From the NCBI GenBank assembly GCA_034440635.1, contig JAOTON010001814.1:682001-746000 (forward strand): a DNA stretch of 64,000 bases. Reading direction: 5' to 3'. Positions 59,362 to 64,000 of the stretch are shown here, piece after piece. How positions within the stretch are numbered: position 1 is the stretch's first letter; every line of letters begins with the position of its first letter. The notes below the pieces were generated by a model. It saw only the letters and a list, made by a program, of their open reading frames with translations, had not been told where the DNA came from and made no database searches. The translations under genes were made by a program, and so were the position numbers. Origin of the DNA: Lepas anatifera. Lineage: Eukaryota; Arthropoda; Thecostraca; Lepadidae.

Positions 59362-59573
59362 AACGCCAATACTACTCCTACATGCACCAACAACGATAAC
59401 AACATGATAACACCGCACAAAACAAAACAATCCCAGCCAGCCACAAACTAAAACCTGATTAACTCCTCTCGCCAATCTCAAACGCCAATACTACTCCTAC
59501 ATGCTCCAACAACGATAACAACATGATAACACCGCACAAAACAAAACAATCCCAGCCAGCCACAAACTAAAAC
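59362..59573. repeat. 93-bp direct repeat pair at the truncated 5' side of PLE 3
   Basis: 59362-59454 and 59481-59573 are almost identical (one GCACC/GCTCC difference), separated by 26 bp. They begin AACGCCAATACTACTCC and contain CAATCCCAGCCAGCC. They abut the point where RT homology ends. Confidence 0.85.
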
Positions 59574-59579
59574 GTAAAA

Positions 59580-60650
59580 CTTATAGAAGAAACACCAACG
59601 GTGATATGAGAAAAGTGAGGCAACTTAGATTTTCTGGAGGTGTAACAAAATTTGTCATGAGAAGTTTTAGCCCTTTCAAATACAAAAGATGGCGCATCCT
59701 TTTGCCCATGCTTTCCTGGGATTAGCTGCTACCAGATTGTCAGGCGAAGGAAAGCCTTCACGTGGGTGTTTCTTCAGTGAGGTCGGTTGGATTGAAGCGC
59801 ATTTGTTTTTGTCCACTTTTAATTTTCGGAAATTATTCGCAATGAAATAGGATACAAATGACAAAGAGTTAAAATGAAACGCAGATTCCTATCAAGACCA
59901 CCAGTAATGTGAAAGTAATCTTATAATTCCAAGAGAAACCGCCAAAGTCAAACCCGATTTTTAGGCTATTTTTTAATGTTGGTGACATTGATGAATGAAT
60001 TAGGCCATATATTATTTTACTGAATAAAAGTTGGAAAAACTACATTTTTTCTTAAGAGAAAAATTATAAATTCCTAAGTCTCATTACTATGCCTGAGAGC
60101 CCTCCCCACCACAACCATGGCGAAGGTGGCTCGGAGGCCCACCGGGGCGGGTGTTAACGCTGGCACGGCAATACAAAGCATATGGGAGACCAAAATCCCA
60201 GGGGGTCCTACCCCTGATCTCCACCCATGCCTCAGTGAAATCCGAGTCAAAATTTAAAATCAAAATAGCTGCCCTGCATCTGGATGTGCTCGAAGTCAAA
60301 TTGAGGGGGATGACACCTAAAGTTAGCCAGCGCCAAAGCCAGGGCGGCGTCCCGAGCTAACTGCCAAAAAGAGGCCAACATTTGAATTCGGGCAGTCCCA
60401 GTTGTTGAGGGAAGGGTTTGGGAGGCTTTTTAACCTACGGGACCTTAGAGGAGAGGCAGTGACCGATTTAGGAACTGGATAATGCGGCGGGGCCCAAGGA
60501 AGCGCCAATACACTTATTACTTAGAGGACGCCTTTCGGGCTTTACAAGAGGCCGACCCTTTCTGCCGCTCATCTGAGTTGTTTTTATTTTGATGGCTTCT
60601 GAAAGATTACATAGAGAAGCAGCGGATTTAGGGCCTGGTGGGAAGTAGCA
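59580..60650. other. No gene recognised
   Basis: A block at about 60110-60160 (GGCGAAGGTGGCTCGGAGGC, CCGGGGCGGGTGTTAAC) resembles ends of the two-hairpin and foldback repeats. The rest is unassigned. Confidence 0.4.
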
Positions 60651-60654
60651 GCCG

Positions 60655-61395
60655 GGCGCCGTCGGCTGGACAAGTACAGTTCAGGCAGGGGTGCCGCCGG
60701 CTAGATAAGTACAGTTCAGGCAGGGGCGCCGCCAGCTGGACAAGTACAGTCCAGGCGGAGGACTCCGCCGGCTGGACAAGTACAGTCCAGGTGGGGGGCG
60801 CTGCCGGCTAGACAAGTACAGTCCAGGTGGGGGGGCGCCGCCAGCTGGGCAAGTACAGTTCAGGGGGCGCCGGCTGGCAAGTACAGTCCAGGTGGGGGAC
60901 GCCGCCGGCTAGACAAAAACAGGCGGAGGACTCCGCCGCAGACAAGTACAGTTCAGGTGGAGGACTCCGTCGGCGCAAGTACAGTTCAGGTGGAGGACTC
61001 CGCCGGCAGGCCAGCAGGTAAGTCCAGGTGGGGGGCGCCGCCAGACAAGTACAGTCCAGGTGGGGGACGCCGCCGGCTAGACAAGTACAGTCCAGGCTGG
61101 GGACTCCGCCGGCTAGACAAGTACAGTTCAGGCGGAGGACTCCGCCGGCTAGACAAGTACAGTCCAGGTGGGGGGGGGCGCCGCCGGATAGACAAGTACA
61201 GTCCAGGCAGAGGGCGCCACCGGCTAGACAAGTACAGTTCAGGTGGGGGAGGGGGCGCCGCCGGCTAGACAAGTACAGTTCAGGTGGGCGGGGGGCGCCG
61301 CCGGCTAGAGAAGTACAGTTCAGGTGGGGGGGGGCGCCGCCGGCTAAACAAGTACAGTCCAGGTGGGGGGACTTCGCCCGCTAGATAAGTACAGT
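60655..61395 (+). repeat. ~37-bp GC-rich minisatellite, about 18 copies
   Basis: Units combine ACAAGTACAGTCCAGG with TGGGGGGCGCCGCCGGCTAG; lengths vary (about 30-43 bp) through changes in the G-run. Frames across it are repeat artefacts. Confidence 0.93.
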
Positions 61396-61399
61396 CCTG

Positions 61400-61764
61400 A
61401 GGGGCTGATGGCCGCTGAATAGGACTGAGGACCTCTGAGGGCTGAGGACCGCTGAGGGCTGAGGACCAAATTTTCAATATTCGCTTCAAATTTGGCTGTC
61501 TATTTTTTGTTTTTATTTTGATATTCAGTATACGGTATACATCAAAACGGTTGCAGAGAAAATATTCCGTAAAATTAGAACATCGTTATGAAGTTGTTCT
61601 TGAACATGATTAGTGACGTCAAATCAGAACTATGTTTTCAGCGCGGTTTGCACTTTCAGTGTTTCCGCAGGACCTTTTTCAATTTAGTTTTCTGCGATGA
61701 AAATTAACCCATGTTAGATTTCAGTCACCACCTTTATTTTTAGATTGGCCACTGACAGCTGATA
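61400..61764. other. No gene recognised
   Basis: Short AT-rich stretch, with GAGGACCNCTGAGGGCT-type repetition at its left edge. Confidence 0.35.
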
Positions 61765-61768
61765 TTAA

Positions 61769-62077
61769 AGGGAATGGACCACTTTGTCGAAATTTTTAGA
61801 ATTATGATTTAAGAACAAAAGAGGTCTGAAAATCAGAAAACAACCTTTTTCTCGCTTCAATATGCTAAAAACAGAAATACCTCCCATTTTCTAACAATAT
61901 GTGACGTCATCAAAATAATACTTTTAATCATTGAAATCCCAACACTTTGATCTTAGACTCGCTGTAAAGACCCATTCATGGCGTTTCCGCATGACAAAAA
62001 AAACGCATGCAGGGGCTATTCAAATACATGGTGAACGGCAGTCGTACTCTCGGTCCGCCCGTCCATTCTCGGTCTAG
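61769..62077 (+). mobile_element. TTAA-type element P2, 5' fragment
   Basis: Starts AGGGAATGGACCACTTTGTC after TTAA (61765-61768) and matches the first ~300 bp of P1 and P3, then is followed at once by the next copy. The 3' two-thirds is missing. Confidence 0.75.
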
Positions 62078-62081
62078 TTAA

Positions 62082-63115
62082 AGGGAATGGACCACTTTGT
62101 CAAAATTCTACAAAGAACAATTTAAGAACAAGAGAGGTCTGAAAATGAGAAAACAACATTTTTCCCCCACTTCCACACGCTAAAAACAGAAATATCTCTT
62201 CTTTTCTAACAATATGTGGCGTCGTCAAAATTACAGTTTTAATAATCAGTGAAATTGCAAATCTTGATCATAGACTCGCTGTAAAAGCCCATTCACAGCG
62301 TTTCCGCATGACACAATTTGTGTGCAGTGCTAGAAGTACTGGTGCAAAACCTGAACGTCAGATGTCGTTGTGGCGGCCGTGTTTATTGTGTGGTCGAACG
62401 ATCGGGCACATGCCTGATGTAAATAAACAATTTCAGAGTTCGATTTTGACAAAAACAATTGATACTTGTTCCGACAAGTCCGGGGAAGGAACAATGTGAT
62501 GCGTGTTGCAGCCATTGGGCGCAATTTGGCCCAAATGCACACTGACTGGACGCTAACTCATAGGCGGATCCAGGATTGCCGATCGGGGGCACCTTCCCGG
62601 GGGTGCCATCCGGACCGGGGGCGCCATCCGGACCAGGGGGCGCCACTATGACCGGCAAAGCTATCAGGTGGGCGCCAAATCCTATCGGTGGGCGCCGACT
62701 TTCGCATCCTGGGGGTGGAAGCGACATTTCAGGGGCGCCATCGACCTTTCAGGGGGCGCCGAGGGTCTATCGGGGGGCACTGCCCCCTTGCCCCCTGGAT
62801 CCGCCTATGCGCTAACTTGCCCGAGGCTTTCGGTCCACAGGCAGTTACATGCTGGTTCACTCGATAGCATGGTATCTTCAGCGAGTGGGTGAGGCTCAGG
62901 GCTTACGACCAATCAGATTACTGCTACCATATGGAAGGCATTCCTTCAGGGTTTAAAATAAGCCAATAAGCCCCTTTACTTTGAACTTTAAAGCTGGCGG
63001 AAATCTTATATCAAGAGCTTTGGGTGAAATTAAATATGTTAATAGTGGTTTCTCAACACGCTCTAGGAAACTGCTATCTCAGTTCAAATCACATTATAAA
63101 AGTGGGACACTCCCT
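62082..63115 (+). mobile_element. TTAA-type element P3, near full length, with nested MITE
   Basis: TTAA at 62078-62081 and 63116-63119. Ends are AGGGAATGGACCACTTTG and AGTGGGACACTCCCT. Removing the nested 251-bp hAT-like MITE and one copy of its TSD gives about 775 bp, the same as P1, so P1 and P3 represent the long form of the family. Confidence 0.82.
62559..62809 (+). mobile_element. hAT-like MITE, 251 bp, perfect TIRs and TSD
   Basis: CATAGGCGGATCCAGG (62559-62574) and CCTGGATCCGCCTATG (62794-62809) form perfect 16-bp inverted ends. CGCTAACT flanks both sides (62551-62558 and 62810-62817), an exact 8-bp target duplication typical of hAT insertions. The interior has five or six short GGGGGCGCCATCCGGACC-like repeats and no coding capacity. 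It interrupts P3, so it is younger than that copy. Confidence 0.93.
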
Positions 63116-63119
63116 TTAA

Positions 63120-63672
63120 GCACTGGTGTAAAAACTGAATTACAAATGGCGTTCAGGCGGCCGTGTTTATCTAATGTCGGAAAGATGATGCATATGCCTG
63201 ACGTAAAGAAACTATTTCAGAGATAAATTTGAAAAAAAAACAATTTATATTTGTTTGGGCAAATACGGAGGAGGGAGAATATGATATGTCTTGCGGCCAT
63301 TGGGTGCATATCGGCCCATTAACCCTCTGTAATGGAAAGTTTCTCGCCCGAGGTTCTCGCTCGACAGGCGTATTGCATACTGCTTCACTCGCTAGTATAG
63401 TATTTTCAGCGAGTGGGCGAGGCTCACGGATTACGACCAATCAGATTACAACAACCAAATGGAAGGTACTCCCTCAGGGTTTGAAATAAGGCAATGAGTC
63501 CATTTACTTAAACATTAAAGCTGTCGGAAATTTTATGTCGAGAGCTTTGGGTGAAATCAAATATGTCAATAGTGGTGTCTCAACACGCTCTACAAAACTG
63601 GATCTACAAAACATATAAAACTAGAAAACATACATTCAGTTCAAAACCCATTATAAAAGTGGGACACTCCCT
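63120..63672 (+). mobile_element. TTAA-type element, short form (553 bp)
   Basis: Shares its left TTAA (63116-63119) with P3 and has TTAA at 63673-63676 on the right. Starts GCACTGGTGTAAAAACTGAA and ends GTGGGACACTCCCT, as in the short form at 50944-51466. A small extra AAAACATATAAAACTAGAAA stretch lies near 63605-63635. Confidence 0.8.
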
Positions 63673-63828
63673 TTAAGGAGCTCTACACCTTGCCATTGAC
63701 TTTCAATATCTCACCAATGCTCTTTGGTTCTATTCCGTTTGTTCCGTTGGTTCTCTTCGGTCGGCTCAGTGTTGGCAGGAATTGGACCATTGTCAGCCTG
63801 CACTCTAGAACAGTTGCCTGGTGGGCAC

Positions 63829-64000
63829 GTGTTGTCGCCCAGAACCGATCGATGTCTCTCAGGTACACGAAGCAGGCGTGTTGTCGCCCAGAACCGATCG
63901 ATGTCTCTCAGGTACACGAAGCAGGCGTGTTGTCGCCCAGAACCGATCGATGTCTCTCAGGTACACGAAGCAGGCGTGTTGTCGCCCAGAACCGATCGAT
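63829..64000 (+). repeat. 49-bp minisatellite, cut by the window end
   Basis: Three and a half identical units beginning GTGTTGTCGCCCAGAACCG at 63829, 63878, 63927 and 63976. The array continues beyond the window. Confidence 0.95.

Noticed and set aside
60808..61489. Cys/Gly/Pro-rich repeat frames
   Set aside because: They are artefacts of the ~37-bp GC-rich minisatellite.

Overview
This window looks like gene-poor nuclear DNA from an invertebrate animal, most likely an arthropod. The evidence is spliceosomal exons, very long simple-sequence tracts, three Penelope-like retroelement (PLE) loci, a degenerate LINE, a tRNA-derived SINE-like unit, and many non-autonomous DNA transposons and minisatellites. 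No prokaryotic or viral gene organisation is visible. The arthropod assignment is an inference from how closely the host exons resemble Drosophila-type Gprk2; the species is not identifiable.

Host genes. Two consecutive exons of a G protein-coupled receptor kinase of the GRK4/5/6 (Drosophila Gprk2) type lie on the + strand at 34833-34928 and 37485-37600. They join in frame and encode the basic N-terminal segment and the start of the RGS-homology domain. Their intron holds a 571-bp perfect (TC)n tract and a 16-copy 34-bp minisatellite that stops about 20 bp short of the next exon. On the - strand at 39172-39518 is the terminal exon of a ubiquitin-specific protease resembling USP37, carrying the catalytic His box. 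No further exons of either gene were recognised, so the GRK exons may be part of a long gene that extends out of the window and overlaps the USP gene.

Repeats by region. 0.5-3.5 kb: two decayed PLE copies head to head in one inverted repeat with a probable 13-bp target duplication. 3.6-5.2 kb: a tandem pair of a ~590-bp repeat. 6-9.7 kb: two related GCCGCCCC-type minisatellite fields. 9.8-14.1 kb: TTAA-flanked MITEs, including a 42-bp TIR-to-TIR palindrome and a paralogous empty site. 15-19 kb: GC-rich DNA with a 1.8-kb minisatellite. 19.8-24.7 kb: a ~4.9-kb hAT-like element with a tandem array of ~540-bp units; a 295-bp deletion relative sits at 26.9 kb. 25.2-28.8 kb: a TTAA element and a LINE fragment. 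29-34 kb: mostly unassigned DNA. 38-47 kb: microsatellites, a hormone-receptor half-site cluster and dispersed hairpin repeats. 47.4-49.6 kb: a foldback element with ~230-bp inverted ends around a minisatellite. 50.9-64 kb: more TTAA elements, two further broken PLEs, four minisatellites and a very clean hAT-like MITE with perfect TIRs and 8-bp TSD.

There is no operon-like cooperation between genes. The interest lies in the transposon structures: nested insertions, elements with internal tandem arrays, and a dispersed two-hairpin terminal module. All family assignments come from reading motifs and inverted or direct repeats by eye; none was tested by database search.
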